Shown here: positions 1-11,094 of the stretch, in pieces
Numbering within the stretch: the stretch's first letter is position 1
How the letters are laid out: each line of letters starts with the position of its first letter
Assembly: GCF_013374095.1 (NCBI RefSeq)
Contig: NZ_AP022672.1
Coordinates: 1,239,501 to 1,303,500 of the forward strand
Reading direction: 5' to 3'
Origin: Sphingomonas sp. HMP6
Lineage (GTDB): Bacteria; Pseudomonadota; Alphaproteobacteria; Sphingomonadales; Sphingomonadaceae
Length of the DNA: 64,000 bases
Notes under the pieces: model-generated
The model's input: the letters and a program-made list of their open reading frames with translations, nothing else
The model's database searches: none
What the model was told of the DNA's origin: nothing
Position numbers and translations under genes: made by a program

Positions 1-240
1 ACGCGCGAGATGCTGGCTGCGCTGTACGCCCGCGCCGGGATCACCGCGCGCGCAGGTCTGCGTACCCGCAACAGCCCGGCGGCCGAGCTTTGCGCCGAAC
101 TCGCGCTGAAGGACGCCAGCGACTCTGCGATCCTCGACGCGATGATGCAGCATCCCGCCCTGATCGAACGACCGCTGGTCGAAACCGAAATGGGCGTCCG
201 CTTGTGCCGCCCGGCAGAAAAGGTGCGCGAGATTCTCTAG
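1..240 (+). CDS. arsC: Arsenate reductase ArsC, C-terminal part
   Basis: Only the last 79 codons are inside the window, and the gene begins upstream. It matches the C-terminal two thirds of glutaredoxin-dependent arsenate reductases, which reduce arsenate to arsenite in the cytoplasm. Three arginines that bind the oxyanion in the E. coli enzyme have visible counterparts: in GLRTRN, in IERPLVE and in GVRLCRP. The catalytic cysteine would lie in the missing N-terminal part, so activity cannot be judged. No ars repressor or efflux gene is near on the visible side. The ArsC family also contains Spx/YffB-like members, but the GVRLCRP ending favours ArsC. Confidence 0.82.
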   Translation, partial: TREMLAALYARAGITARAGLRTRNSPAAELCAELALKDASDSAILDAMMQHPALIERPLVETEMGVRLCRPAEKVREIL

Positions 241-281
241 ACGGGCGTGACGAAGCGTAACCACCCCGCTAAAGCCGCGGC

Positions 282-2522
282 ATGACCGAAATCACGCCTG
301 AGATCGTCGCCCAGCACGGGCTTTCCCCGGAAGAATATGAGCGTGTCCTGCACGCGCTGGGCCGCGAGCCCAATCTGACCGAGCTGGGTATCTTCTCGGT
401 CATGTGGTCCGAACATTGCAGCTATAAATCCAGCCGTATCCATTTGAAAAAGCTGCCAACCACTGGCCCGCAAGTGATTTGTGGCCCCGGCGAGAATGCC
501 GGTGTGATCGACATTGGCGACGGTCAGGCGGCGATCTTCAAGATGGAGAGCCACAACCATCCGTCGTACATCGAGCCGTATCAGGGTGCCGCAACCGGCG
601 TCGGCGGCATTTTGCGCGACGTCTTCACGATGGGCGCGCGCCCGATCGCCAACCTCAACGCACTGCGTTTCGGGCGGCCCGACCATCCCAAGATGCGCCA
701 TCTGATCGCGGGCGTCGTCCACGGCATCGGCGGGTACGGCAATTGCGTCGGCGTGCCGACCGTTGGCGGCGAGGTGAATTTCCACCCGGCCTATGACGGC
801 AACATCCTGGTCAATGCGATGACAGTCGGCATCGCGCAGCAGGACAAGATCTTCTATTCGGCCGCGTCGGGCATCGGCAATTCGATCGTCTATGTCGGCT
901 CCAAGACTGGGCGCGACGGCATCCACGGCGCGACGATGGCCTCGGCCGATTTTGGCGAAGATTCCGAATCGAAACGCCCGACGGTGCAGGTCGGCGACCC
1001 GTTCACCGAGAAATTGCTGATCGAGGCGTGCCTCGAACTGATGGCATCCGACGCGATCGTCGCGATTCAGGATATGGGCGCGGCCGGCCTCACCTCATCG
1101 GCAGTCGAGATGGCGAGCAAGGGCGGCGTCGGGATCGAACTCAACATGAACGCCGTGCCACAGCGCGAAACCGGCATGACGCCGTATGAAATGATGCTGA
1201 GCGAAAGCCAGGAGCGGATGCTCATGGTCCTCAAGCCCGGCCGCGAGGATTTCGCCGAAGCGATCTTCCGCAAATGGGAACTCGATTTCGCGGTCATCGG
1301 GACGGTGACAGAAACCGGTCATATGGTCCTGAAATTCAACGGCGAAACCGTGTGCGATATCCCGCTTGCGCCGCTCGCGGATGAAGCGCCGCTCTACGAT
1401 CGCCCTTCCGCGAGCAAGGAAGAGTATCAGGCGTGGGCCAAGGTTCCGCCGCTCGGCGAAATTCCCGAAGCGAGCGACATCGCCGGCGATCTGCTCACCC
1501 TGATGGCCTCGCCCGACATCGCCTCGCGCCGCTGGATCTGGGAGCAATATGACACGCAAGTCGGCGCCGACACGATCCAGCGCCCCGGTGGCGACGCCGC
1601 CGTCGTGCGCGTCCACGGCACCCAAAAGGGGCTCGCAATGAGCACCGATTGCACCCCGCGCTATTGCTATGCCGATCCCTATGAAGGCGGCAAGCAAGCG
1701 ATCGCCGAATGCTATCGCAACCTCTCGGCGGTCGGCGCGATGCCGCTTGCCGTCACCAACTGCCTCAACTTCGCCAACCCGCAACGGCCCGAGATCATGG
1801 CGCAGATCACCGGTTGCCTCGACGGCATGGGCGATGCGTGCCGCGCGCTCGATTTCCCGATCGTGTCGGGTAACGTCTCGCTCTACAATGAGAGCAAGGC
1901 GACCGGCGGCGGTTCGGCGATCCTGCCCACCCCCGCGATCGGCGGGGTCGGCCTGCTGCCGGATTGGTCCAAGTCCGCGACGATCGCATTCAAGAGCACA
2001 GGCGACGTCATCGTCCTGATCGGCGAACGCCGCGGCCATCTCGGCCAGTCGCTATGGCTGCGCGAAGTGCATGGCCGCGAGGAAGGTCTGCCGCCGCCGG
2101 TCGATCTGATGGCCGAGCGTCGCAATGGCGTGTTCATCCGCAAGCACATTGCCAATGGCGCGCTGACCGCGGTGCACGACGTGTCCGACGGCGGCGTCGC
2201 GGTGACGATTGCGGAAATGGCGCTCGCCGGAAATATCGGCGCGATGCTCCACGCGCCGCTGCCATGCGGGGTCGCGTGTTCGCTGTTTGGCGAGGATCAG
2301 GGGCTGTACGTCGCCACCATCGCCGATCATCTGCTGCTCGATACACTCACCGCAGCCGACACGGCAGGCGTCGAAATCGAGCGGATCGGCCGCACGATCG
2401 CCGGGCGGATCATCTTCGAGCTACCCGATGACGACCATGTCGTGACGCTTGATCAATTGCGCGCGGCACATGAAGGGTTCTTCCCGCAACTGATGGGGGA
2501 CGCGACCGCACCGGCCGCGTAA
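282..2522 (+). CDS. purL: Phosphoribosylformylglycinamidine synthase subunit PurL
   Basis: This is the synthetase subunit of FGAM synthase, the fourth step of de novo purine synthesis. It uses ATP and ammonia from PurQ to convert FGAR to FGAM. At 746 residues it is the short PurL form that works with separate PurS and PurQ, not the roughly 1300-residue fused enzyme. Motifs include [11 protein letters not shown] near residue 42, ESHNHPS near 89 and [11 protein letters not shown] near 206. A second AIRS-like half contains GGDAAVV and [12 protein letters not shown]. It starts 41 bases after arsC on the same strand, and no purS or purQ is visible here. Confidence 0.97.
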   Translation: MTEITPEIVAQHGLSPEEYERVLHALGREPNLTELGIFSVMWSEHCSYKSSRIHLKKLPTTGPQVICGPGENAGVIDIGDGQAAIFKMESHNHPSYIEPYQGAATGVGGILRDVFTMGARPIANLNALRFGRPDHPKMRHLIAGVVHGIGGYGNCVGVPTVGGEVNFHPAYDGNILVNAMTVGIAQQDKIFYSAASGIGNSIVYVGSKTGRDGIHGATMASADFGEDSESKRPTVQVGDPFTEKLLIEACLELMASDAIVAIQDMGAAGLTSSAVEMASKGGVGIELNMNAVPQRETGMTPYEMMLSESQERMLMVLKPGREDFAEAIFRKWELDFAVIGTVTETGHMVLKFNGETVCDIPLAPLADEAPLYDRPSASKEEYQAWAKVPPLGEIPEASDIAGDLLTLMASPDIASRRWIWEQYDTQVGADTIQRPGGDAAVVRVHGTQKGLAMSTDCTPRYCYADPYEGGKQAIAECYRNLSAVGAMPLAVTNCLNFANPQRPEIMAQITGCLDGMGDACRALDFPIVSGNVSLYNESKATGGGSAILPTPAIGGVGLLPDWSKSATIAFKSTGDVIVLIGERRGHLGQSLWLREVHGREEGLPPPVDLMAERRNGVFIRKHIANGALTAVHDVSDGGVAVTIAEMALAGNIGAMLHAPLPCGVACSLFGEDQGLYVATIADHLLLDTLTAADTAGVEIERIGRTIAGRIIFELPDDDHVVTLDQLRAAHEGFFPQLMGDATAPAA

Positions 2523-2576
2523 CGTAACGGCGGTCGAAGGCGAATATAGCGGGGTACCAACTGCAAGGACCCTGTC

Positions 2577-3170
2577 ATGACGTCACGCTCTTTCCGCGCA
2601 CCGCTCGCCGTCGCGCTCGCGCTAGGATCGGCTGGGGCCGCCACGATCGGCGATGCGCGATCGGCCCCCGCAGCCGCCCCCGCCGCGATTGGCCCCGCAA
2701 TCGGCACGCGGATCGCAATCGATGCCGCGCTGATCGACAGTAGCGGCCGCAAGACCACGCTCGCCGCGGTCGCGCACGGCAAGCCGATCATGGTCGTGCT
2801 ATTCCGCTCGGCCAAATGGTGTCCATACTGCCAGGGTCAGTTGAAGAGCCTCGGCACGGTCGCGGGCGCCGCCAAGGCGAAGGGCGTCGGGTTCATCGCG
2901 GTCAGTTATGATTCGCCGGTCGATCTCGCGGCCTTCGCCGCGAAACAGGGCCTGAGCTTTCCGCTTTACAGTGACTCCGGCAGCAAGATGATCGACGCTT
3001 TGAAGCTGCGCGATCCGCGCTATGCGGCGGACAGTTTCGCCTATGGCGTACCTTACCCAACTACGCTCCTGCTCGACGCCGCGGGCACAGTGAAGGGCAA
3101 GACGGTCGAAACCGACTACAAGATCCGCCCGACCAACGCCGATCTGATTGCGATGCTGCCACGGGTGTGA
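2577..3170 (+). CDS. Secreted peroxiredoxin / AhpC-TSA family protein
   Basis: A 197-residue thioredoxin-fold protein with an N-terminal signal-like segment (basic MTSRSFR, then an Ala/Leu-rich core and an Ala/Pro-rich linker), so export to the periplasm is likely. The redox motif WCPYC lies at residues 81-85, within FRSAKWCPYCQGQLKSL, which is typical of the AhpC-TSA/Redoxin group that reduces peroxides or exchanges disulfides. The downstream part keeps the thioredoxin-like VPYPTTLLLDAAG cis-proline region. The gene stands alone between purL and the iron-storage pair. The substrate is unknown, and it could be a thiol peroxidase or a disulfide reductase. Confidence 0.8.
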   Translation: MTSRSFRAPLAVALALGSAGAATIGDARSAPAAAPAAIGPAIGTRIAIDAALIDSSGRKTTLAAVAHGKPIMVVLFRSAKWCPYCQGQLKSLGTVAGAAKAKGVGFIAVSYDSPVDLAAFAAKQGLSFPLYSDSGSKMIDALKLRDPRYAADSFAYGVPYPTTLLLDAAGTVKGKTVETDYKIRPTNADLIAMLPRV

Positions 3171-3196
3171 CCGCGCGTAAGTCGCAATGAACTTAG

Positions 3197-3236
3197 TTGC
3201 GAATGATACGCAATAGACCTTGCGAACAATTCGCAT
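3197..3236. promoter_or_regulatory. Two tandem Fur-like dyads upstream of bfd-bfr
   Basis: The first dyad is TTGCG-N7-CGCAA, a perfect inverted repeat at 3197-3213. The second is TTGCG-N7-CGCAT at 3220-3236. Their centres are 23 bp apart, about two helical turns, and they end about 35 bp before the bfd start. The half-sites resemble alphaproteobacterial Fur boxes (TGCxAATxATTxGCA type). Being placed before iron-storage genes supports iron control, but assignment to Fur rather than another iron regulator is inference. Confidence 0.6.
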
Positions 3237-3271
3237 TAGCGCTAGATGTCTGCGGAGCAAAGGAGCGCCGT

Positions 3272-3442
3272 ATGGTCGTCTGCATCTGTAACGCAATTCG
3301 GGAACGCGACGTTCGCGATGCCGCGCGCCAGGGATCGACGACGCCGTGCCAAGCGTACCGCGCGCTCGGGCTGCGCCCAAAATGCGGACAATGCCTGCCC
3401 TTTGCCCGCAGCATTATCGACGCGGAGCGTGCGGTCGCATAA
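3272..3442 (+). CDS. bfd: Bacterioferritin-associated ferredoxin Bfd
   Basis: A 56-residue [2Fe-2S] protein that, in the known system, docks on bacterioferritin and passes electrons to its heme to release stored iron. Four cysteine ligands are visible as C4xC6 and C38xxC41 (CICN and CGQC). I start at the ATG giving MVVCICN because upstream in-frame codons run through the Fur-like dyads and have no family similarity. It is followed 35 bases later by bfr on the same strand, so the two are probably cotranscribed. Confidence 0.92.
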   Translation: MVVCICNAIRERDVRDAARQGSTTPCQAYRALGLRPKCGQCLPFARSIIDAERAVA

Positions 3443-3477
3443 GCTCGCGGGATACCTTCACGTACAAAGGGCGATTC

Positions 3478-3963
3478 ATGCAAGGCGATGCAAAGGTCAT
3501 CGAGTTCCTCAACGAGGCGCTCAAGAACGAACTCACTGCGATCAATCAATATTGGCTGCACTACCGGCTGTTCGACCATTGGGGCGTGCGCAAGCTCGCC
3601 GAGTTCGAACGCCACGAATCGATCGACGAAATGAAGCACGCCGACTGGTTGTCGGAACGCATCCTGTTCCTCGACGGCTTGCCCAATTTCCAGATGCTCG
3701 GCCGTCTGCGCATCGGCGAATCGGTCGAGGAAGTACTCAAGGCTGATCTCGCGCTCGAAATGGAGGCGCTGCCGCTGCTGCGCGATGCGATCGAGCATAG
3801 CGAAAAGGTCCGCGACTATGTCAGCCGCGACCTGTTCCGCCGCATCCTCGACAGCGAAGAAGAGCATGTCGACACGCTCGAACGCCAATTCGAGATGATC
3901 AGCCGCATGGGAATCGAGAATTACGTCCAGCTGCAGAGCAAGCCCGCCGACGACGAGGGGTAA
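3478..3963 (+). CDS. bfr: Bacterioferritin
   Basis: A 161-residue heme ferritin that oxidises Fe(II) and stores it as ferric mineral in a 24-subunit cage. Ferroxidase ligands align with the E. coli protein: E18, E51 and H54, then the SEEEHVDTLE helix. M52 in DEMKHAD is the expected heme ligand shared between subunits. The length matches the family. The start gives MQGDAKVIEFLN, the usual N-terminus; a longer in-frame reading upstream overlaps bfd and is not conserved. Paired with bfd behind the tandem Fur-like sites. Confidence 0.96.
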   Translation: MQGDAKVIEFLNEALKNELTAINQYWLHYRLFDHWGVRKLAEFERHESIDEMKHADWLSERILFLDGLPNFQMLGRLRIGESVEEVLKADLALEMEALPLLRDAIEHSEKVRDYVSRDLFRRILDSEEEHVDTLERQFEMISRMGIENYVQLQSKPADDEG

Positions 3964-3983
3964 GGGCTACTGCCCTTCCTAAC

Positions 3984-4086
3984 CCGTTCGCCCTGAGCTT
4001 GTCGAAGGGCTGCGTGCAACACTTTCAACCTGTGTTGTGGCGCGCGGGGCTTCGACAACCCCGGATCAAGTCCGGGGCCGAACGGG
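3984..4086. repeat. Family A palindromic repeat, chimeric copy
   Basis: The left arm reads CCGTTCGCCCTGAGCTTGTC and the right arm begins GCTTCGACAA. In the right arm the usual GCTCAG core is replaced by the short palindrome CCCCGGATCAAGTCCGGGG (4059-4077) before the final CCGAACGGG. It lies between the convergent ends of bfr and the DUF1467 gene, so it may act as a two-way transcript end. It looks like one repeat type nested in another. Confidence 0.75.
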
Positions 4087-4119
4087 ATGGGTGCGCATAC
4101 TCAGGGGCACCTCTAACCC

Positions 4120-4407
4120 CTACCCCGCATAATCGACCCCGTTCCAAGCCCCCAGTGGGTCGATCATCTGCGGCGTCACCCAGCCATAAGTGAAGTTCAA
4201 CATATAAAGCGCCCACAGGATCGTCGCGACGATCGTGACGCGGAGCGCGATCTTCCCGGGTTTGAATTCATGCGGTGCGCTTTCGGCCTGGCCGGGGATC
4301 TTTTCCACCCCGGCCTCGTCGCTGGTCTTCACCCCGAATGGGAGGACGAAGAACACCGAAAAGGCCCAAAATAGGAAATAGATCGCCAGCGCCGAAGTCC
4401 ACCGCAT
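4120..4407 (-). CDS. DUF1467 family small membrane protein
   Basis: A 95-residue protein with two predicted membrane segments, roughly residues 7-25 and 57-75. A polar linker containing EKIPGQAESAPHEFKPGK separates them. This matches the DUF1467 family of alphaproteobacteria, whose function is not known. It is the last gene of the long minus-strand run that ends with ribonuclease J, from which it is separated by a family A repeat. Nothing in the sequence shows a catalytic site. Confidence 0.8.
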   Translation of the reverse strand: MRWTSALAIYFLFWAFSVFFVLPFGVKTSDEAGVEKIPGQAESAPHEFKPGKIALRVTIVATILWALYMLNFTYGWVTPQMIDPLGAWNGVDYAG

Positions 4408-4430
4408 TTTTGTCCAGCCTTACATATGTC

Positions 4431-4514
4431 CCGTTCGTGCTGAGCTTGTCGAAGCACATGGCAACACAAACGGCAGAGGTAGCACTGGCCCTTCGACAGG
4501 CTCAGGGCGAACGG
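4431..4514. repeat. Family A palindromic repeat
   Basis: An inverted repeat with arms CCGTTCGTGCTGAGCTTGTC and (right) CTTCGACAGGCTCAGGGCGA followed by ACGG. The variable centre is about 30 bases. It lies between ribonuclease J and DUF1467 and could fold as a long hairpin in the minus-strand transcript. Confidence 0.85.
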
Positions 4515-4524
4515 AGGTTATTGT

Positions 4525-6171
4525 TCAAGCCTCGATCAACAACACATCCACATTGGGCTTCTTGCCGGTCCAGCGCGTCGCGACCTTGCGCGCCGCCAGA
4601 CGGATGTTCTCGCGCAGCTTGTCGCTTCCGCCATTGCCGCGCCCGCCCTGCTTGACCGCCGCGATCACCGCATCGATCGTCTCGTCGAGGAACGGTTCAC
4701 GGTCTTCCTCGACCGGAATACCCTGGATGCGGACTTGCGGCGTACCGATCAGCCCACGCTGACCGATCGCCACGGCAACCGAAATCTGCCCGTTGATCGC
4801 CAGCTTGCGGCGCTCGTTGATCGTCTGGCCATCCCCCGGCAGGATCACGTCGCCGTCGAGCACCAGCCGCCCGACCGCGGCGTTGCCGATCTTGGTCGGC
4901 GCGCCCGGCGCAAGCCGCACGATGTCGCCATTGGTCTGCACCAGCGCGCGCGGCACGCCTTCCGACAAGCCAAAGCGCGCCTGCTCCATGAGGTGCCGCA
5001 TTTCGCCGTGGACCGGCATCAGCAGCTCAGGCTTCATCCAGCGATACATTTGCAGCAACTCGGGGCGACCCGGATGGCCCGACACGTGAACGTGCGCCTG
5101 GCGGTCGGTGATCATGATCACGCCCTTGGCCGCCAATTGGTTCTGAATCCGCCCGATCGCGACTTCGTTGCCGGGAATCTGCTTCGAGGAGAAGACGACG
5201 GTATCACCCGAGTCCAGGCTGATCGGATGCTGACCGTTGGCAACACGCGCGAGTGCCGCACGGTCCTCGCCCTGCCCGCCAGTCGCCACCACCAGCACCT
5301 TGTCGCGCGGCAAGCGCATCGCGGCATCGGCGTCGATCGTCTCGGGGAAATCCTTGAGATAGCCGGTTGCGCGCGCGACCTTCAGGATGCGATCGAGCGA
5401 ACGGCCCTGTACGCTCAACTGCCGCCCGGTCTCGCGCGCGACGACGCCGAGCGTGTGGAGGCGTGCCGCGTTCGACGCGAACGACGTCACCATCACGCGG
5501 CCCTTGGCCTTGCTGATCACGTCCATCAGGCCGGAGAGCACGTCGCTTTCCGAACCTGACGCTTCGGCGTTGAACACGTTGGTCGAATCGCAAACGAGCG
5601 CGAGAATGCCCTGATTGCCGATCGCCTCAAGCTCGTCGGGCGTGGCGGGGTGGCCGATCACCGGCGCGGCATCGAGCTTCCAATCCCCGGTGTGGAAAAT
5701 GCGGCCGTAAGGCGTGTCGATCAGCAGCGCCGATGCTTCGGGGATCGAATGCGACAGCGGGACGAACGTCACGCCGAACGGGCCGAGATCGAACTTAGTA
5801 TTGGGCTTGATGACCTTCAGCTTGACGCGGTTGGCATTGCCCTCTTCCTCAAGCTTGCCGCGGATCAGGCCGGCGGTGAAGGCGGTGGCATAGAGCGGCA
5901 CGCCGAGATCCTCGGCCAGATACGGCAACGCGCCGATATGATCCTCATGCCCGTGCGTCAGCACGATGCCGACCAGATCGTCGAGCCGTTCCTCGATGAA
6001 TTGCAAGTCGGGCAGGATAACGTCGATGCCGGGATATTGCGGGTCGGCGAAGGTGATGCCGCAATCGACCATCATCCATTTGCCGTTACAGCCATAGAGA
6101 TTGACGTTCATGCCGATCTCGCCCGACCCGCCGAGGGCCAGGAACAGGAGTTCTTTCTTGGGGTTCGTCAC
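4525..6171 (-). CDS. rnj: Ribonuclease J
   Basis: A 548-residue metallo-beta-lactamase/beta-CASP RNase that degrades and matures RNA by endonuclease and 5'-3' exonuclease activity. The zinc motif HGHEDHIGALP sits near residue 75, HTGDWKLD near 165, and the C-terminal HVSGHPGRPEL and PVHGEMRHL blocks are intact. Alphaproteobacteria carry this enzyme alongside RNase E. It lies downstream of coaX in the birA-coaX-rnj order common in this class. The start is the ATG giving MTNPKKELLFLALGGSGEIG, which matches the family N-terminus. Confidence 0.95.
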   Translation of the reverse strand: MTNPKKELLFLALGGSGEIGMNVNLYGCNGKWMMVDCGITFADPQYPGIDVILPDLQFIEERLDDLVGIVLTHGHEDHIGALPYLAEDLGVPLYATAFTAGLIRGKLEEEGNANRVKLKVIKPNTKFDLGPFGVTFVPLSHSIPEASALLIDTPYGRIFHTGDWKLDAAPVIGHPATPDELEAIGNQGILALVCDSTNVFNAEASGSESDVLSGLMDVISKAKGRVMVTSFASNAARLHTLGVVARETGRQLSVQGRSLDRILKVARATGYLKDFPETIDADAAMRLPRDKVLVVATGGQGEDRAALARVANGQHPISLDSGDTVVFSSKQIPGNEVAIGRIQNQLAAKGVIMITDRQAHVHVSGHPGRPELLQMYRWMKPELLMPVHGEMRHLMEQARFGLSEGVPRALVQTNGDIVRLAPGAPTKIGNAAVGRLVLDGDVILPGDGQTINERRKLAINGQISVAVAIGQRGLIGTPQVRIQGIPVEEDREPFLDETIDAVIAAVKQGGRGNGGSDKLRENIRLAARKVATRWTGKKPNVDVLLIEA

Positions 6172-6309
6172 GTAGGTCTCGTTCTTTCACATGCGGCCTC
6201 GCGGGACTCGCGGACCAAGGGTTGCGCATCTAAGCGCTTGATTTCGTAGAGATCGGGGAAGCGGGGCACCGCGTAGCCTAGACTTTGGCGGGGCGCGCAC
6301 GCGCTGACT

Positions 6310-7092
6310 CTAGGCCTTCATATGGGCGCGATCCCACAGAATCGCCAGCCCCTGAATAGTAAGATCGGGTTCGACCGCGTCGAACATCGTCGTATGCTGC
6401 TCGAACAGGATCGCGAGACCCCCGGTGGCGACGACGGTGATCGGCCGCCCGACCTCGGCCTTCATCCGCGCGACCAGCCCTTCGATCATTGCGACATAGC
6501 CCCAGAAGATCCCGATCTGCATCTGGCTGACGGTATCGCGCCCGATCACGCTGGTATCGGCCGGCGCTTCGATCGCAATGCGTGGCAGCTTGGCAGCGGC
6601 GGTGACGAGCGCGTCGAGCGACAGGTTGATGCCCGGCGCGATGATCCCGCCTTTATACGCGCCGCTATAGTCCACCACGTCGAGCGTCGTCGCGGTGCCG
6701 AAATCGATCACGATCAAATCGCCCTGGTGCAGCGCATGCGCCGCGATCATCGTCACCGCGCGGTCCGCGCCCACGCTCTTGGGTTCGAGCACGTCGAGCG
6801 CCATGCCCCATTCGACCGGCGGCTCGCCCGCGATCAGCGGTTCGCTGCCGAAATACTTGCGCGCCAGCGTCTGCAGATTGTGCAGCGCACGCGGCACGAC
6901 GGTGGCGATGATGACGCCGGCTACCTGCGCCCGGTCATAGCCTTCAAGGCTGAGCAACTGGCTGAGCCACACCGCATATTCGTCGGCGGTACGGCGCGGA
7001 TCGGTCGCGATCCGCCAGCGCGCCTTGATCGTACCGCCTTCGAGCAGCGCGAAAACGACATTGGTGTTGCCGGCGTCGATGGCGAGCAGCAT
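6310..7092 (-). CDS. coaX: Type III pantothenate kinase CoaX
   Basis: A 260-residue enzyme that phosphorylates pantothenate, the first step of coenzyme A synthesis. The ASKHA phosphate motif is [11 protein letters not shown] (Asp6), with GADRAV near residue 105 and [11 protein letters not shown] near 127. I use the ATG giving MLLAIDAGN. Longer in-frame readings run through a family A repeat and into birA and are spurious. It sits between birA and rnj, with 112 bases holding the repeat upstream. Confidence 0.95.
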   Translation of the reverse strand: MLLAIDAGNTNVVFALLEGGTIKARWRIATDPRRTADEYAVWLSQLLSLEGYDRAQVAGVIIATVVPRALHNLQTLARKYFGSEPLIAGEPPVEWGMALDVLEPKSVGADRAVTMIAAHALHQGDLIVIDFGTATTLDVVDYSGAYKGGIIAPGINLSLDALVTAAAKLPRIAIEAPADTSVIGRDTVSQMQIGIFWGYVAMIEGLVARMKAEVGRPITVVATGGLAILFEQHTTMFDAVEPDLTIQGLAILWDRAHMKA

Positions 7093-7113
7093 TCGGTGAT
7101 GACCTTTACCTGT

Positions 7114-7194
7114 CCGTTCGTGCTGAGCTTGTCGAAGCACTGCCTTGTTGGGTCCGTCAGAAGGACAGCCCTTCGACAGGCTCAGGGCGAACGG
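7114..7194. repeat. Family A palindromic repeat
   Basis: Same arms as the copy next to rnj (CCGTTCGTGCTGAGCTTGTC and CTTCGACAGGCTCAGGGCGA plus ACGG) with a different centre. It fills the gap between birA and coaX. Confidence 0.85.
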
Positions 7195-7652
7195 TTGAAG
7201 AAATCTATAGCAAAAATACGTCGCCGGCGTGAATGACACGCGTGGTGCCATCCGCCAAGCGCAGGTTGAGCGCACCGTCGAAATCGAGCCCGCCGAACAG
7301 GCCATCGGTCGCGCTGCCATCGGGCAGCCGTGCGGTGAGCGCGGTGCCGATCGGGTGCGCGCGCTCCAACCAACGCGTACGGACGAGGCCGAGCCCCTGC
7401 CCGCGCCAGATGCCGACCCAGCGCGCGAAGGCATCGGCCAGCGTTTCGGCGAAGTCGCTCGGATCGGGTGCGGTGCCGTAAGCGGCAAGGCTGGTCGCTT
7501 GGCGGTCGGTGTCTTCGGGGTGGTGCGCCAAGTTCACGCCGATGCCCACCACCACCGCATCACCCGCGCGTTCGAGAAGGATGCCGGAAAGCTTGGCCCC
7601 GTTGAGCAGCAGGTCGTTCGGCCATTTTATGGCGAGGCCGCCTGCACTCGCT

Positions 7653-7730
7653 GTTCCCCGGCGAAGGCCGGGGTCCAGGGTCGCAAGCGCTGTCCTCTGA
7701 AACCCTGGGCCCCGGCCTTCGCCGGGGAAC
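7653..7730. repeat. Family B palindromic repeat inside birA
   Basis: The arms are GTTCCCCGGCGAAGGCCGGG and its near-complement ending CCTTCGCCGGGGAAC. The length is 78 bases, a multiple of three, so birA stays open through it. The same element occurs between genes elsewhere in the window. Confidence 0.9.
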
Positions 7731-8001
7731 GGCAGCGCCAAGTACACCCGAACCACCTCTTCCAACGCTACCGCCGCCACCAGCGCCAGCGTCGCAGGGG
7801 ACGGATCACCACCCCGCACCTGCACCACGGTCGACCCATAGAAATTGCCGACCGGCGAGGCCCACACTCGCCCCTGCCGCCCGCGCCCGCCACTTTGGCG
7901 CTCGGCGCGCAGCCATACGCCCTCGGCGACACCCGCCCCGGCGAGCGCCAGCATATCGGCGTTGGTCGACCCCGTCTCGGCGACGGTCCGCACGCGCTCG
8001 C

Positions 8002-9437
<1,436 letters not shown>

Positions 9438-9441
<4 letters not shown>

Positions 9442-10967
9442 GGGTGTGCCTCCGCATGGTGCGCCGGCAGCGCGACCGCCTTGCTCATCGTCGGGAGCGA
9501 GTCCCCCTTGGGAGCAGCGCGCGCGATCCGCGCCTCCAACGTGCCGACATCGCCACGCATCGGTGCCAGGAAGCTTTCTGGATAGACGCCCATCCACAAG
9601 ACAACGGCGGCAATCGGCGCGAGCAATGCAACTTCGCGGAAGGACAGGTCGGGCATCGCGCGGACATCGTCATGGACGATCTCGCCGAAGACGACGCGGC
9701 GGTAGAGATAGAGCATGTAAGCGGCACCCAATATGATGCCCGTCGTGCAGAGCAAGGTGATCGTGGTCGATACGCGGTACGTGCCCGCAAGGCTCAGGAA
9801 TTCGCCGACGAAGCCGCTCGTCCCCGGCAGGCCGACCGATGCCATCGTGAACAGCATGAACAGCACGGCGTATTTCGGCATGTTGATCGCAAGGCCGCCG
9901 TAGCGCGAAATCTCACGGGTATGCAGTCGGTCGTAAATCACGCCGACGCACAGGAACAACGCCGCCGAGACGAGACCATGCGACAGCATGACGATCATCG
10001 CGCCTTCGATCCCCTGCCGGTTGAACGCGAACAGCCCGATCGTCACGATCGCCATATGCGCGACCGAGGAATAGGCGATCAGCTTCTTCATGTCGGACTG
10101 CACCAACGCCACCAGCGAAGTGTAGATCACCGCCACCGCCGACAGGCCAAGGATCAGCCAGCTTAACTGTGCCGACGCCTCCGGAAACATCGGCAGCGAG
10201 AAGCGCAGGAAACCATATCCGCCAAGCTTGAGCAGCACGCCCGCCAGGATGACCGAACCCGCCGTCGGCGCTTGCACGTGCGCATCGGGAAGCCAGGTGT
10301 GGAACGGCCACATCGGCATCTTGACCGCAAACGAGGCAAAGAAAGCGAGCCACAGCCACGTCTGCACCTGCACCGGGAAATCGGTGTTGAGCAGCGTCGG
10401 GATGTCGCTCGTGCCGGCGAAATTCGCCATCCACAGCATCGCCACCAGCATCAGCACCGAGCCGAGCAGCGTGTAGAGGAAGAATTTGTAGCTGGCGTAA
10501 ATCCGGTTCGCCCCGCCCCAGATGCCGATGATGAGGTACATCGGGATCAGGCCAGCCTCGAAGAAGATGTAGAACAGGAACAGATCCTGCGCCGTGAAGG
10601 TGCCGATCATCAGCATCTCGGTGAACAGAAACGCCGCCATATATTCCTGCACGCGGCTCGTCACCGCGACCCAGCTCGCGCCGATGCAGATCGGCATCAG
10701 GAACACGCTCAGCATCACCAGCATCAGCGCGAAACCGTCGATGCCGAGCTTCCACCCGAACACGCCCAGCGATCCCGCATCCTCGACGAACTGCCATTGC
10801 GGTCCGCCGATATCGAACTGTGCCCACAGGGCGATCCCGAGCACCAAATCGACCAGCGTCGCGATCAGTGCGATCCAGCGCGCGTTCTGCGCGGTCGTGA
10901 ACAGACACGCGACCGCCGCGATCGCCGGCACCGCCAGCATGATCGAAAGAAGAGGCACGCCGGTCAT
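9438..10967 (-). CDS. nuoM: NADH-quinone oxidoreductase subunit M
   Basis: A 509-residue polytopic subunit of complex I, one of three antiporter-like proton-translocating modules. [23 protein letters not shown] and [15 protein letters not shown] signatures are present. [11 protein letters not shown] is the only sensible start. It overlaps nuoN downstream by four bases, while upstream it is separated from nuoL by a family A repeat. Confidence 0.95.
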
Positions 10968-10986
10968 CGTGTAATCGTCCCTGCAT

Positions 10987-11076
10987 CCGTTCGGGCCGAG
11001 CTTGTCGAAGCCCGGCTCGCGACACGCGATGTCTTACTGGTGGAGAGCTGCCCTTCGAAAAGCTCAGGGCGAACGG
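10987..11076. repeat. Family A palindromic repeat between nuoL and nuoM
   Basis: The left arm is CCGTTCGGGCCGAGCTTGTC and the right arm CTTCGAAAAGCTCAGGGCGA plus ACGG, more diverged than other copies. It occupies nearly the whole nuoL-nuoM gap. Confidence 0.8.
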
Positions 11077-11094
11077 AAACGCTCAAGAGGCAGC

